The notes: generated by a model from the letters alone, not told the origin. A DNA stretch of 64,000 nt from an uncultured Prevotella sp. (GCA_900548745.1 URLQ01000001.1:1-64000); one strand, 5' to 3'; positions 17,040 through 28,560 are shown, counted from the first letter of the stretch. Numbers and translations: made by a program.

Positions 17040-18329
17040 ATGAATATAATAGAATATCCGGAAAGGGAACAATGGGCAGAGATAACACACCGCCCTCATA
17101 TAGATACAACGCAGCTGTACGACACCGTAAACGAAGTGCTCAGCGACATAAGGGCAAACGGTGATTCGGCAGTAATGAAATATGAAGAAAGATTTGACCA
17201 TGTCAGGCTGTCAGGTCTGAAGGTGTCTGAAGAGGAAATCAAGGAGGCTCTCGACAACACTCCCAAGGAGCTGGTAGATGCCATACGCCTGGCACACGCC
17301 AATATCAAAAAGTTCCATCAGGCACAAGCGTTTTCCGGTATCGACACCGAGACACAGCCCGGAGTAAGATGCTGGCAGAGAAGTGTGCCCATCGACAAAG
17401 TGGGACTATACATCCCCGGCGGCACCGCCCCGTTGTTCTCCACAGTACTGATGCTTGCCACCCCTGCCGTAATAGCAGGATGCAAGGACATCATCCTCTG
17501 TTCTCCGCCAGATGCGGAGGGAAAGATAAACGGAGCCATCCTGTGTGCCGCCCACGTGGCAGGAGTGAAACATATATATAAAGTAGGTGGTGTGCAAGCT
17601 ATCGGCGCCATGGCGTACGGAACGGAAAGCGTGCCTAAGGTATATAAGATCTTCGGTCCCGGCAACCAGTACGTAATGGCTGCCAAGCAGGTAGTGAGCG
17701 TGCATGATGTAGCAATAGACATGCCTGCTGGCCCGTCGGAAGTATGTGTGGTGGCAGACGATACAAGCAATCCTGTCTTTGTGGCTGCCGACCTGCTCTC
17801 ACAGGCAGAACACGGTCCAGACTCACAGGTAATGCTCATCTCCACATCAAGAGAGCTGTTCCACAAGGTAGAGAAAGAACTTGCCAGCCAGCTTGCCGTA
17901 CTGCCAAGAAAGGAGTTTGCCGAGAAGTCACTTGCCAACAGCAAGTTCGTCCTTGTACACGATGCCGAGGAGGCAATGGCGTTCTCCAACGCATACGCAC
18001 CGGAGCATCTTATAATATCCACCGACGACTATGAGCCACTGTGCGATATGGTAAGGAATGCAGGCAGCGTATTCCTCGGCAAATACGCCTGTGAGAGTGC
18101 CGGAGACTATGCCAGCGGCACCAACCACACCTTGCCTACCCACGGCTACGCAACGGCATACAGCGGAGTGAACCTCGACAGTTTCTGCAAGAAGATTACC
18201 TACCAGCATCTGTCGGCTGAGGGAATAAGAAGTATAGGCCACGCCGTAGAGCTGATGGCAGAAAACGAATCGCTCTTTGCACACAAGAATGCAATGACAC
18301 TAAGAATTAACGAATTAAACAACAGATAA
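17040..18329 (+). CDS. hisD: histidinol dehydrogenase
   Basis: Last two steps of histidine synthesis, histidinol to histidine, NAD- and zinc-dependent. 429 residues, normal length. Conserved stretches include [23 protein letters not shown] [43 protein letters not shown], the zinc-ligand region [20 protein letters not shown], and [18 protein letters not shown]. Lies between hisG and hisC in one operon; only one base separates its stop from the hisC start. Confidence 0.97.
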   Translation: MNIIEYPEREQWAEITHRPHIDTTQLYDTVNEVLSDIRANGDSAVMKYEERFDHVRLSGLKVSEEEIKEALDNTPKELVDAIRLAHANIKKFHQAQAFSGIDTETQPGVRCWQRSVPIDKVGLYIPGGTAPLFSTVLMLATPAVIAGCKDIILCSPPDAEGKINGAILCAAHVAGVKHIYKVGGVQAIGAMAYGTESVPKVYKIFGPGNQYVMAAKQVVSVHDVAIDMPAGPSEVCVVADDTSNPVFVAADLLSQAEHGPDSQVMLISTSRELFHKVEKELASQLAVLPRKEFAEKSLANSKFVLVHDAEEAMAFSNAYAPEHLIISTDDYEPLCDMVRNAGSVFLGKYACESAGDYASGTNHTLPTHGYATAYSGVNLDSFCKKITYQHLSAEGIRSIGHAVELMAENESLFAHKNAMTLRINELNNR

Positions 18330-18330
18330 A

Positions 18331-19386
18331 ATGAAAGACCTCAACTTGCTTCTACGCAAGAACATACAAGACCTCGAGCCATACAGCTGTGCCCGAAACG
18401 AGTATAGCGGCAAGGGAGCAAAAGTTTTTCTTGACGCTAACGAGAATCCATACAACTCTCCGATAAACAGATATCCGGATCCTTTGCAGAAAGACATCAA
18501 GGAGAAGATTTCCCGACTGAAGAGAGTACATCCGGAATGTATCTTCCTCGGCAATGGTTCCGACGAGGCCATCGATCTTGTCTACCGCTGCTTCTGCGAA
18601 CCGCGCATCGACAATGTCGTTGCCATTGAACCGACCTACGGGATGTATAAGGTTTGTGCCGACATCAATGATGTGGAATATCGGAAAGTATTGCTCGACG
18701 AGAACTTCCAGTTATCTGCCAACCATATCCTTAACTCCTGCGACGAGCACACCAAAGTAGTGTGGCTCTGCTCTCCTAACAATCCTACGGGCAATGAACT
18801 TGACAGAGGCGAGGTGGAGAAAATATTACAGGAGTTTGAAGGCATCGTTGTCGTTGACGAGGCTTACTCCGATTTCTCTCACGTCCAGCCGCTGCGTCTT
18901 GAGCTGCATAAGCATCCCAACCTTATAGTACTCAACACTTTCAGCAAGGCATGGGGATGCGCCGGACTACGCCTTGGCATGGCTTTCGCCTATCAGGAAA
19001 TCATCGAAGCCTTCAACAAGGTGAAATATCCTTATAACGTGAACATACTCACTCAGGAGCGTATCAGGCAGCAACTCGACAACCATTGGGACGTAGACAA
19101 ATGGGTGAGCATACTGCTGATGGAAAGAGAGAACATGGTGGAGGCTTTCAAACTTCTTCATTCATGCAAGAAGGTCTACCCTACCGACGCCAACTTCTTT
19201 CTTGCCAAGATGGAGAATGCCGATGTCATATACCAGTATCTCAAGGACAATGGTATTATCGTGCGCAACCGCAGCAACGTAGCTCTCTGCGAGGACTGCC
19301 TCCGAATAACCGTAGGAAGCAAGTCCGAGAATGCGGAACTACTGTCCGTACTAAGAAAATATGACGAACAAAACGATAATAAATAA
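18331..19386 (+). CDS. hisC: histidinol-phosphate aminotransferase
   Basis: PLP enzyme converting imidazole-acetol phosphate to histidinol phosphate with glutamate. 351 residues: [19 protein letters not shown] near the start, [41 protein letters not shown], and the PLP Lys in [19 protein letters not shown] (near residue 208). C-terminal [14 protein letters not shown] is the usual end of the family. Followed by the DUF4491 gene after 9 bases. Confidence 0.96.
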   Translation: MKDLNLLLRKNIQDLEPYSCARNEYSGKGAKVFLDANENPYNSPINRYPDPLQKDIKEKISRLKRVHPECIFLGNGSDEAIDLVYRCFCEPRIDNVVAIEPTYGMYKVCADINDVEYRKVLLDENFQLSANHILNSCDEHTKVVWLCSPNNPTGNELDRGEVEKILQEFEGIVVVDEAYSDFSHVQPLRLELHKHPNLIVLNTFSKAWGCAGLRLGMAFAYQEIIEAFNKVKYPYNVNILTQERIRQQLDNHWDVDKWVSILLMERENMVEAFKLLHSCKKVYPTDANFFLAKMENADVIYQYLKDNGIIVRNRSNVALCEDCLRITVGSKSENAELLSVLRKYDEQNDNK

Positions 19387-19395
19387 GCAACAAAG

Positions 19396-19701
19396 ATGTA
19401 TTTTACAGGAATAATAATCGCCGTTATGGCACTGTTGATAATAGGAATATTCCATCCTATAGTGATAAAGACGGAATACTACACCGGAGTGAAGTTCTGG
19501 TGGGTATTTCTCCTTCTCGGCATTGCATGCATTGCCAGCGCACTCTTTGTGGAAAACACTATAGCTTCTGCCGCCCTCGGTCTCACCGGAGCATCGCTGC
19601 TATGGAGCATACTGGAGCTGTTTGAACAGAGAGAGAGAGTGAGAAAAGGATGGTTCCCCATGAACCCGAAGCGGAAACATGAGTATTCCGACAAGAAATA
19701 A
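19396..19701 (+). CDS. DUF4491 small membrane protein
   Basis: 101 residues with three hydrophobic segments (about 3-22, 33-50 and 53-70) and a basic C-terminus (RERVRKGWFPMNPKRKHE). The HPIVIKTEYYTGVKFWW stretch and the late WFPMNPKR are the hallmark of DUF4491, a family without known function. It follows hisC closely, probably in the same transcript. Confidence 0.8.
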   Translation: MYFTGIIIAVMALLIIGIFHPIVIKTEYYTGVKFWWVFLLLGIACIASALFVENTIASAALGLTGASLLWSILELFEQRERVRKGWFPMNPKRKHEYSDKK

Positions 19702-19726
19702 ATACAGCAAGAGGACATCATAGATT

Positions 19727-20197
19727 ATGAAGACAAAACTAATTGTTGTAGGCAAGACCGTTGACAAGAATATAATCAAAGGCATTGAGGACTACGTAGG
19801 CAGGATTGGTCATTATATGCCTTTTGAGATTATCGTCATACCCGAACTGAAGAATACGAAGAAGCTGTCTACGGCAAGTCAGAAGGACATGGAGGGCGAG
19901 CTTATCCTAAAACAGCTGCAACCCTCTGACACGGTGGTACTTCTCGACGAGCACGGCAAGGAATACCGGAGCATAGAGTTTGCCTCATGGATAGAGAAGC
20001 AGCAGCAGACAGCACGCACCTTAGTGTTCGTCGTCGGAGGGCCGTATGGTTTCTCCGATGCGGTATATGCCCGGTCAAACAGTAAGCTGTCGCTATCAAA
20101 GATGACATTCTCCCATCAGATGATACGCCTGCTGTTCGTAGAGCAGATATACAGGGCATGCACTATAATAAAAGGTGAGCCATATCACCACGAATAA
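19727..20197 (+). CDS. rlmH: 23S rRNA pseudouridine-1915 N3-methyltransferase
   Basis: SPOUT-class methyltransferase acting on the 70S ribosome at helix 69. 156 residues, normal length. MKTKLIVVGKTVDKNI, LLDEHGKEYRSIEFASWI, the SAM knot VFVVGGPYGFSDAVYAR, and the C-terminal LLFVEQIYRACTIIKGEPYHHE all match RlmH. The 3' end overlaps the possible GTG start of the next gene by 23 bases. Confidence 0.96.
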   Translation: MKTKLIVVGKTVDKNIIKGIEDYVGRIGHYMPFEIIVIPELKNTKKLSTASQKDMEGELILKQLQPSDTVVLLDEHGKEYRSIEFASWIEKQQQTARTLVFVVGGPYGFSDAVYARSNSKLSLSKMTFSHQMIRLLFVEQIYRACTIIKGEPYHHE

Positions 20198-22328
20198 CAT
20201 TTCCGGCAACAAAAGAGAAAGGGAAAAACATTTGCGCATAACATCCTCAAGAAGATATCTTGCACTACTGTTTATGGCAATACAAGGGCTGACAGCCCTC
20301 TGCATACCGCCCAACGCCTTCGGCAGTCTGTCTGTCGATAGCGTGATAAAGCGTATTACCCTTTATCACGACAGTGTGTCACAATGTCCTTCCCAAAAAG
20401 TTACAACAAACATCTATGCCGGCTTTCACATAAACGTAGACAAGAGGAACAGTACCATGATGCTGATTCCCTCAATGTATAGCATAGCGAAAGGTGACAG
20501 GGAATACGTGACGGAATTCTACACCACCTTGACTCTGGAAGGCGGCAAGGTGAAGGAAGTTGATACGAAAGTCAGCACAGGCACTGTGCCCAAGAACCGC
20601 GATGTAATGACGATAATGAAGCAGTTTGCACTGCCTACAATATATAGAGAAACCATCTATGGGGAATACCTTCTGTCGCCTTGCAACAAATACAACCGTA
20701 AGGTATACCGATACCGCATAACCAAGCTTACGGCAGGGCGTGCAGAGGTCGTGTTCAGACCCAAGGTAAGAAACACACAACTCGTAAGCGGTAAATTCAT
20801 CATGGATCTCAACACCGGAAAGATTCTTTCAATAAAATTCCGTGGCGAGCTCGACATGGTAAAGTTCATCGTCAGTCTTAAGATGAGTTCTGACGACAAT
20901 ATGCCTTTGTCGCCAAAGACAAGTCATACCAACATTAAATTCAGTTTCCTCGGTAACAAGACAAGAACCCAGTGCATCACTTACTATAACTGCCAGAAGC
21001 AGCTCCCGACAACAATTCACGACAGCCACGACCGTAGTCTGATGGACAGTCTGCGCCCTATAAGACTCAGTCCGGCTATGGAGAAGGTATACGAAAGGAA
21101 GTTCGGCTCAAAGTTATATATTGTAGACACAACCGACAGTATCACCCCGAATACAGACGACAGCACAGCAACTGACAGCGTACAGCAATACGAGCCGATG
21201 ACAACCAACAGCAAGTTCCTTAATAAGCTCGGTGACTATTTCATAGAAAGGATAAAAGGAAGTTTCGGAACGAAAGCACAGGGAAGCTACCGCTTGTCGC
21301 CGCTCATAAACCCTCTCTATTTAGGATACAGCAACAAGAAAGGCATTACCTACAAGATGAAGCTCAATGCCGGATACAACTTCAACGACATATCAAACAT
21401 CAGCATGACTGTAAATGCCGGTTATTCTTTCAAGCAGCGACAGCTGTACACCAAGATTCCTATGCGCTATACCATCAACAGGAAACTGTATGTGGAAACA
21501 CAGTTCGGAATAGGAAACCGCATCACTTCATCTGAAATCCTCGACCGTATAAAGCACGAGAAATACGACTCCATAAGATGGGACGAGATGAATCTCAACT
21601 ATTTCAAGGATATGTACTGGAAGATAAAGTCGAAATATTCCTTCAACAATAAATGGAGCATCATACCGGGAATAGCATACCACCGACGCTCCGCAGTGGA
21701 CAAAAGCGGATTCATCCTCTCTGGCGAACCGCACAAATACCACTCCTTCGCTCCGCTCATCAAGTTGCAATACAGTCCTCTTGCAGAGCGCGGCCCAATA
21801 ATCAGCATCGACTACGAACGGGGAATAAAGGGAGTGATACACTCCAACACCAACTATGAACGCGTTGAAACCGACGTGGCATGGAAGAAAGAACTACATC
21901 GCATGAGACTATTCTCCATGAAAGTAGGCTACGGACTATACACATCAAGAAGCAAAGGAGCATATTTCCTCGACTACACCAACTTCCACTATGAGAACAT
22001 TCCCGGCGGATGGGACGACGACTGGACAGGAGAGTTCCAGCTGCTGAACAGCAACTGGTATAATGCGTCGAGGTATTACCTTAGGGGGAACTTCACCTAT
22101 GAGTCGCCACTGCTTATCCTGTCAAAGCTGCCTCTCGTAGGGCGATATATAGAAATGGAAAGGATATACTCCAACATACTGTTTACGGACCAGCTCCACC
22201 CATACATAGAATGTGGGTATGGCATGACTAATAAATGGTTCTCTACCGGAGCATTCTTCTCTGTAAGCAACAAGAAGTTCGGCGAAGTGGGAATAAGGTT
22301 CGGACTGGAACTCTTCAGAGACTGGTAA
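20175..22328 (+). CDS. DUF5686-family outer-membrane barrel protein
   Basis: 717 residues. A hydrophobic segment near residues 28-50 (LALLFMAIQGLTALCIPP) looks like a signal peptide. It is followed by an N-terminal domain (50-260) and a large C-terminal barrel (from about 370) with many alternating aromatic strands, ending in FGLELFRDW, a barrel-type terminus with an aromatic last residue. Segments such as YRLSPLINPLYLGYSNKKGI and DWTGEFQLLNSNWYNASRYYLRGN are characteristic of DUF5686. The start is uncertain: the GTG at 20175 overlaps rlmH, and a TTG near 20232 preceded by a purine-rich stretch would give a more normal signal peptide. Confidence 0.78.
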   Translation: MSHITTNNISGNKREREKHLRITSSRRYLALLFMAIQGLTALCIPPNAFGSLSVDSVIKRITLYHDSVSQCPSQKVTTNIYAGFHINVDKRNSTMMLIPSMYSIAKGDREYVTEFYTTLTLEGGKVKEVDTKVSTGTVPKNRDVMTIMKQFALPTIYRETIYGEYLLSPCNKYNRKVYRYRITKLTAGRAEVVFRPKVRNTQLVSGKFIMDLNTGKILSIKFRGELDMVKFIVSLKMSSDDNMPLSPKTSHTNIKFSFLGNKTRTQCITYYNCQKQLPTTIHDSHDRSLMDSLRPIRLSPAMEKVYERKFGSKLYIVDTTDSITPNTDDSTATDSVQQYEPMTTNSKFLNKLGDYFIERIKGSFGTKAQGSYRLSPLINPLYLGYSNKKGITYKMKLNAGYNFNDISNISMTVNAGYSFKQRQLYTKIPMRYTINRKLYVETQFGIGNRITSSEILDRIKHEKYDSIRWDEMNLNYFKDMYWKIKSKYSFNNKWSIIPGIAYHRRSAVDKSGFILSGEPHKYHSFAPLIKLQYSPLAERGPIISIDYERGIKGVIHSNTNYERVETDVAWKKELHRMRLFSMKVGYGLYTSRSKGAYFLDYTNFHYENIPGGWDDDWTGEFQLLNSNWYNASRYYLRGNFTYESPLLILSKLPLVGRYIEMERIYSNILFTDQLHPYIECGYGMTNKWFSTGAFFSVSNKKFGEVGIRFGLELFRDW

Positions 22329-22437
22329 CATACCCACGCCTACAGGTCTTCAACATGCAAGACCGATGACAAAAAGACAAGCAAATGAGGAAACAAGGAA
22401 GCTCCACTTCCCTTAATATAATTATAAAACAAAAGAC

Positions 22438-25400
22438 ATGAGCTCTCTCACAGTATATAAAGCAAGCGCAGGTAGCGGCAAGACGTTTACACTTGCCGTC
22501 GAATACATAAAGTTTCTAATAAAGAACCCAACGGAATACAGAAACATTCTTGCCGTGACCTTTACCAACAAAGCTACCGACGAGATGAAGACCCGAATCC
22601 TTGGACAACTCTTCGGTATAGCCAATTCTCTTGGAGAGTCTGACGACTATCTGAAGAAGATAGCAGAAGAGACACACTCGGAGATAGATGAAGTAAGACA
22701 AACGGCACAGCTCGCCATCAGGCTACTCATCCACAACTACGACTATTTCCACGTGGAGACAATAGATACTTTCTTCCAAAGCGTATTGAGAAACCTCGCA
22801 AAGGAACTGGATCTCTCCGCTAACCTTAGAATAGAACTCAACGATACTGCCGTTGAGCAACAGGCTGTTGACCAGATGATTGAAGACCTGGACAGCAAGT
22901 CACCGCTCTTCTTGTGGCTCATGAAATACATTATGGACAATATCGATGAGAACAAGGGATGGAATGTGTTGCGCTCCGTGAAGGAATTCGGCAAGATGAT
23001 ATTCAACGATGACTACCGCAGGGAGAGCAAAAGCATTAGCGAGACACTTTCAAAGAAAGGATTCATCACGGAATACAGAAAGGAACTGACTCTGCTGAAA
23101 GCCAAGTCAAGAGAGGACCTGAAAGCTGTAAAGGAACAGTTCTTCAACACCATCGGAGAAGCAGGCATCGCCACTGATGACCTCGCAGGAGGTAAGTCGA
23201 GAGGCATACACAGATACTTTGAACGACTCACCAACGACAGTCTTGACGACAAAGACTTCATGCCGAAGACTGTGGAGAAGCACCTTGGCGGTGCTGACAA
23301 CTGGAGCTCTAAAAGCAACAAGAACCGACAGACCATCATATCGCTGGCAGAAACAACACTCATACCGTTGCTCGAAAAGGCGGAGAACCTTAGACATGAA
23401 GCACAATTCACGGTATGCTCCGTTGATGCCACATTGCAGAACATCAACAATCTGCGGCTGCTCAACAACATTGAAAAGAGAGTACACGAGATGAACATTG
23501 AGGCTAACCGCTTCCTGCTTAGTGACACTCAGCACCTGCTACGCCTTATGGTTGACGACACGGACTCTCCCTTCATCTTCGAAAAGATAGGCACAAGACT
23601 GGAACACATCATGATTGATGAGTTTCAGGATACAAGTACCGTGCAATGGGAGAACTTCAAAATCCTACTTAACGAATGCATGAGCCACTGCAACAACAGT
23701 GGTACGGAGGTTAACAACCTTGTTGTAGGTGACATCAAGCAAAGTATCTACAGATGGAGGTCGGGCGACTGGCGGTTGCTAAACGACATTAACGGCAGCT
23801 TCCCCGAAAGGAATCTTGACATCAGGGAGCTGAAGACCAACTACAGGTCGGCGGAGAACATCGTCCGCTTCAACAATGTCTTCTTCAAGATTGCCGTTGA
23901 AGCTGAAGCTGAAGCCGAGCAAAAGATTAGCGAGACGGAAGCCATGCTGATAAAAGCTGCGTACAAAGACGTTAAACAAGAAATCGGCAAGCAAAGCGAC
24001 AACGGGCTTATAAGGATGCAGCTGCTGAAGAATGCTGACTACGAGTGCCGTATGCTCGAAGAACTGGAAAGCACCATTGATGAGATAAGAAGCAAAGGCG
24101 TGCCACAGCAGAAGATAGCGATACTGCTCAGGTCAAATAAGTATATCCCACTGATTGCCAACTATTTCACAGAAAAGCGCCCAGACGTGACCATCGTGAG
24201 TGACGAAGCCTTCAGACTGGACCGTTCCATTGCCATCAACACCATCGTGGCTGCTCTGAGATTCCTTCACGACAGCGACGACAAGATTACGAAGGCATGC
24301 CTGATAAAATACTACAGACAGAACGTGAAGCAAGAGGATATTCCTCTCTTTGACATGCTGCAGGATATGGACAGCATGGAATTCCTGCCAAAAGACTTTG
24401 CCGACAACATCGGCATGCTAAAGGAATTACCGCTCTACGACCTCGTGGAAAAGCTTTATGCCATATTCCATCTCGACGAACTGCAAAACGAAAATGCCTA
24501 TGTATGTGCTTTCTTCGACTATCTGTCAACATACATCAACGATATGTCGGCTGACCTTACCGGATTCCTGCAAGAGTGGGATGACAACATGCATGCAAAG
24601 AAAATACAGACTGACGAGGCGGACGGCATACAGCTTATCAGTATACACAAGAGCAAGGGACTGGAGTTTGACAATGTCATAGTGCCGTTCTGCAACTGGA
24701 AGCTGGAGATGTATCAAGGAAACTATATATGGTGCAGACCGCAGACGCTGCCTTACAGCAAGATTCCATTGATACCGATAAACTACAGTCCGAAACTCGC
24801 CAACTCCATCTATGCCGACGACTACAAGAAGGAGCACATGCAGAACACCATAGACAACTTGAACCTTCTCTATGTGGCTTTCACAAGGGCGGGGAAAAAC
24901 CTCTTCGTGATAGGAAAGCGAGATGACAGAAACTCACGCTCCGCTCTCTTGCAAAACACCATAAAGAAGCTTCCAGAGGAACTTAATGACACAACGCTTG
25001 AGGGTATGGATGACAAAGATGATGACATATTCTTTGAATACGGCGAATTTGCTGAAAGCAATGTCTCGAAAGAGAAGAAGACAACGGAAAACGTATTCCT
25101 GCAGCCTGACAGGAAGATAGATGCCACACTGGAAACATACGACATTCCGATTGTGTTCAGACAAAGCAACAAGAGCAAGGACTTTATCGCCCAGGCAGAA
25201 GGGGAAGAACAGACTGCCAGCTCGTTCATAAAGATTGGCAATATCCTGCACCAGGTGTTCTCTAACATACAGACTGCTGACGACATTCCGCAAGTGCTCG
25301 ACCGCTTTGAACAAGACGGCATCCTCTACGGTGAAGACCTGAACAGGGAAAAGCTGCAGAAGATGCTCTCCGAATATATCTCTACAAACGAGATGGTGGC

Positions 25401-25674
25401 GGACTGGTTCTCGCCACACTGGAAACTGTACAACGAATGTAGCATACTTACAACAGACAAGAATACCGGAGAGGTTTGCGAACGCAGACCTGACAGAGTA
25501 ATGAAAGACGGAAACAGGGTTGTTGTGGTTGACTTCAAATTCGGAAAGATGAACGATAAGTATATCGGTCAGGTAAGAGAATACATGCAACTCCTCCACA
25601 ACATGGGATATCCCGACGTAAAAGGATTCCTGTGGTTCGTAAGAAAGGGCATAATAAAAGAAGTGACATTATAA
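22438..25674 (+). CDS. addA: UvrD-like helicase/nuclease, AddA-RecB type
   Basis: Subunit of a double-strand-break end-processing helicase-nuclease. 1078 residues. Helicase motifs: SAGSGKTFTLAVEYIKFL (Walker A, residues 10-16), VTFTNKATDEM, HIMIDEFQDTSTVQW (Walker B), GDIKQSIYRWRSGDW, LKTNYRSAENIV, ISIHKSKGLEFDNVIVPF and LLYVAFTRAGKNL. The C-terminal PD-(D/E)XK nuclease shows RRPDRVMKDGNRVVVVDFKFGK and QVREYMQLL. The next gene is its AddB-like partner, 21 bases on. Confidence 0.88.
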   Translation: MSSLTVYKASAGSGKTFTLAVEYIKFLIKNPTEYRNILAVTFTNKATDEMKTRILGQLFGIANSLGESDDYLKKIAEETHSEIDEVRQTAQLAIRLLIHNYDYFHVETIDTFFQSVLRNLAKELDLSANLRIELNDTAVEQQAVDQMIEDLDSKSPLFLWLMKYIMDNIDENKGWNVLRSVKEFGKMIFNDDYRRESKSISETLSKKGFITEYRKELTLLKAKSREDLKAVKEQFFNTIGEAGIATDDLAGGKSRGIHRYFERLTNDSLDDKDFMPKTVEKHLGGADNWSSKSNKNRQTIISLAETTLIPLLEKAENLRHEAQFTVCSVDATLQNINNLRLLNNIEKRVHEMNIEANRFLLSDTQHLLRLMVDDTDSPFIFEKIGTRLEHIMIDEFQDTSTVQWENFKILLNECMSHCNNSGTEVNNLVVGDIKQSIYRWRSGDWRLLNDINGSFPERNLDIRELKTNYRSAENIVRFNNVFFKIAVEAEAEAEQKISETEAMLIKAAYKDVKQEIGKQSDNGLIRMQLLKNADYECRMLEELESTIDEIRSKGVPQQKIAILLRSNKYIPLIANYFTEKRPDVTIVSDEAFRLDRSIAINTIVAALRFLHDSDDKITKACLIKYYRQNVKQEDIPLFDMLQDMDSMEFLPKDFADNIGMLKELPLYDLVEKLYAIFHLDELQNENAYVCAFFDYLSTYINDMSADLTGFLQEWDDNMHAKKIQTDEADGIQLISIHKSKGLEFDNVIVPFCNWKLEMYQGNYIWCRPQTLPYSKIPLIPINYSPKLANSIYADDYKKEHMQNTIDNLNLLYVAFTRAGKNLFVIGKRDDRNSRSALLQNTIKKLPEELNDTTLEGMDDKDDDIFFEYGEFAESNVSKEKKTTENVFLQPDRKIDATLETYDIPIVFRQSNKSKDFIAQAEGEEQTASSFIKIGNILHQVFSNIQTADDIPQVLDRFEQDGILYGEDLNREKLQKMLSEYISTNEMVADWFSPHWKLYNECSILTTDKNTGEVCERRPDRVMKDGNRVVVVDFKFGKMNDKYIGQVREYMQLLHNMGYPDVKGFLWFVRKGIIKEVTL

Positions 25675-25695
25675 TCAACGTTAATCAGAAAGACA

Positions 25696-28560
25696 ATGAA
25701 ATCATTCCTTCACTATATAGCTAAAGATATAATAGAGAAATACGGAAACGACCTGTCGCACATCGCACTCGTTTTTCCTAACAAGAGAGCTGCCTTGTTC
25801 CTTAACGAGGAACTCGCCCAATGCTCCGACAAACCGGTTTGGGCACCCAACTACCTTACCATCAGCGACCTCTTCAGACGATACTCTTCTCTCACCGTCG
25901 GCGATCCCATAAAACTTGTATGCGAACTGTACAAGACATACACCGAAGTTACCGGCAAGGACGAGACCCTCGACCACTTCTATGATTGGGGCAGACTGCT
26001 CATCAGCGACTTTGATGATGTGGACAAGAATATGGCTGACGCAAAGATGGTTTTCTCAAACATTGCCAATATCCATGAGTTTGACGATATCTCTTATCTC
26101 TCTGAAGAACAAAAGGATATACTTAAATCATTCTTCGGAAACTTTAGCGATGACCACAACTCTAAGCTGAAGGAGCTCTTCCTCTCTCTTTGGAACAAGC
26201 TCGGAGAGATTTATGCCGGTTTCAGAGAAAGACTCAGCAAGCAGCACATAGCTTATGAAGGTATGCTGTACAGAGCTGTGGTGGACGAACAGACCATCAA
26301 GGTGGAACATGACAAATATATCTTCGTGGGCTTCAACGTTCTCCAGCGTGTGGAGCAGCATCTCTTCAGCTTCCTCAAGTCGGAGGGCGTGGCTGAGTTC
26401 TACTGGGATTATGACTTCCACTACGTCAGCAGAAACAACGGAAACATTCCTAACGAAGCAGGAAAATACATCTCCCAATACATCAAGACTCTCGGTGACT
26501 CCCTGTCAGAAGAACTCAGAGGAGAGGCTTACGACAATTTCAGAAAACAAAAAGACATCTCTTTCGTCAAGGCAAAGACGGAGAACATACAGGCACGCTA
26601 CGTAAGTTCGTGGCTGAAAGAGAATGAAAGGTACAAGGACGGCAAGCGCACAGCGATAGTAATGTGTGCCGAAAACCTGTTGCAAGCCATCGTACACAGC
26701 ATTCCGGATTGTGTTGAGAACGTCAATGTTACCACCGGCTATCCTCTATCACAGACCCCTGTAGCATCATTCGTCTCACAACTCCTCGACATGCGCATTA
26801 TCGGAACGAGAGACGACGGCGGTTTCAGAATATCATTCATCAGGAAGGTGCTGTCGCATCCCTTTGCAACACACCTTTCGGAGAAGAGTCAGGAGCTGTT
26901 GCAGAAGCTGAAAGAAGACAGGAACATGTTTCCTAAATATGAGGATCTGGCTGTCGACGATAATCTGTCTATGCTCTTCAAGAGCTGTCAAGGCAACGAA
27001 GATATACTCAGATGGCTGCTCCAGATACTGGAGACGATAGCTCCGAAGAACGACTCCCCTCTCTATTCCGAGTCGGTATTCAACATGTACACTATCATCA
27101 ACCGCCTTACGACACTTGTGGAGTCCGGCGACCTTACGATAGACTGCATCACTCTTCAGAAACTTGTAAAGCAGCTGATAGCCACGGCAAGCATACCGTT
27201 CCATGGCGAACCTGCCATCGGAATACAGATAATGGGAGTGCTCGAAACAAGAAACCTCGACTTCGACCATATCCTGCTGTTGTCATGCAACGAAGGAAAC
27301 ATGCCGAAAGGCATACGTGACTCTTCCTTCATCCCCTACTCCATACGTAAGGCTTACGGACTGACAACGGTGGACAACAAAGTGGCTATCTATTCGTACT
27401 ACTTCCACCGACTCATACAACGCGCATCCGACATAACGATAATGTACAACACCTCTACCGAAAACGGAAACCGCGGAGAGATGAGCCGCTTCATGCTGCA
27501 ACTGATGGTGGAAGGCGGACATGACATAAAGCGACTTGCGCTGCACGCCTCCCAAAGCTGTACCGACAACAGCAACGGGGGCATAGAAAAGACGGACGCA
27601 ATAATGGAAAAGATGTATTCCTACAGCAAGCTTTCGCCTACAGCCCTTAACAGATACCTGCGCTGCCAGCTGCAGTTCTACTATAACAACATAGCCGGAA
27701 TAAGGGAACCGGACGATGATATAGAGGAGCAGCTGTCAAGCCGTGCCTTCGGAAACATCTTCCACAACGCCTCGGAAGAGATTTACAAGGACGTGTGCGG
27801 CACAGGAAGGATGGTGACGGAAAGCCTTATCGAAAACCTTGCGAAGAAAGAACATGTTCAGGAAGTAGTAGACAGAATGTTCCAGAAAGAGATGTTCGGA
27901 GAGGACACAAGCAGATGGAAGAAGATAAACTACAACGGCATGCAGCTGATAAGCCGTGAAGTGATTATCAGATACGTGCAGCGACTGCTCGAAATAGATA
28001 AGGCGCTTGCCCCTTTCAACATTCTTGCCCTCGAAAAGGACATGTTCGAAGAGATAACCATTCCTGCCGGCAATGGCAAAAAGACTATAAAGATAGGTGG
28101 ACGAATAGACCGTCTGGACATGATAACCGACCCGGATACGGGCAGAAGGCGCATCCGTGTGATTGACTACAAGACGGGAGGAACCGACATAAAGTCTGGC
28201 ATAAGCGAAGTGGAAGAGATATTTGACCCGGCAATGGCTGGCGGCACGAACCATACCGACTATTACCTGCAGTCGATGCTCTACTCGCTGATAGCAAGGA
28301 AGTGCAAGGAACTGAATCCATACGGACTGCCCGTCAGTCCGGCACTCATATTCATCCAGCATGCCTTCAGCGAACAATACGACCCTACTATATATATAAA
28401 TAAGGTGAAAGTTATCGACGTGGCGGAATATGAAGAGGACTACCGCAAGGGTATGCAACAGCTTGTTGAGGAGATATACAATCCGGGAATCTCATTCCAG
28501 CCAACGGCAAACGACAAGCATTGCGAGTATTGTGCATACAAGGCTTTGTGTGGAAAATAG
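25696..28560 (+). CDS. addB: PD-(D/E)XK nuclease, AddB-like partner
   Basis: 954 residues. The N-terminus has a helicase-like fold (HIALVFPNKRAALFLNEEL) but no Walker A, as usual for the Bacteroidota AddB-like protein, so it is probably non-motor. The C-terminal RecB-type nuclease shows GGRIDRLDM and RVIDYKTGG, with QSMLYSL downstream. Four Cys suited to a 4Fe-4S cluster flank the nuclease: one in RYLRCQLQFYYNN and three in HCEYCAYKALCGK, the AddB pattern. With the upstream gene it should form a complete AddAB system. Confidence 0.87.
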   Translation: MKSFLHYIAKDIIEKYGNDLSHIALVFPNKRAALFLNEELAQCSDKPVWAPNYLTISDLFRRYSSLTVGDPIKLVCELYKTYTEVTGKDETLDHFYDWGRLLISDFDDVDKNMADAKMVFSNIANIHEFDDISYLSEEQKDILKSFFGNFSDDHNSKLKELFLSLWNKLGEIYAGFRERLSKQHIAYEGMLYRAVVDEQTIKVEHDKYIFVGFNVLQRVEQHLFSFLKSEGVAEFYWDYDFHYVSRNNGNIPNEAGKYISQYIKTLGDSLSEELRGEAYDNFRKQKDISFVKAKTENIQARYVSSWLKENERYKDGKRTAIVMCAENLLQAIVHSIPDCVENVNVTTGYPLSQTPVASFVSQLLDMRIIGTRDDGGFRISFIRKVLSHPFATHLSEKSQELLQKLKEDRNMFPKYEDLAVDDNLSMLFKSCQGNEDILRWLLQILETIAPKNDSPLYSESVFNMYTIINRLTTLVESGDLTIDCITLQKLVKQLIATASIPFHGEPAIGIQIMGVLETRNLDFDHILLLSCNEGNMPKGIRDSSFIPYSIRKAYGLTTVDNKVAIYSYYFHRLIQRASDITIMYNTSTENGNRGEMSRFMLQLMVEGGHDIKRLALHASQSCTDNSNGGIEKTDAIMEKMYSYSKLSPTALNRYLRCQLQFYYNNIAGIREPDDDIEEQLSSRAFGNIFHNASEEIYKDVCGTGRMVTESLIENLAKKEHVQEVVDRMFQKEMFGEDTSRWKKINYNGMQLISREVIIRYVQRLLEIDKALAPFNILALEKDMFEEITIPAGNGKKTIKIGGRIDRLDMITDPDTGRRRIRVIDYKTGGTDIKSGISEVEEIFDPAMAGGTNHTDYYLQSMLYSLIARKCKELNPYGLPVSPALIFIQHAFSEQYDPTIYINKVKVIDVAEYEEDYRKGMQQLVEEIYNPGISFQPTANDKHCEYCAYKALCGK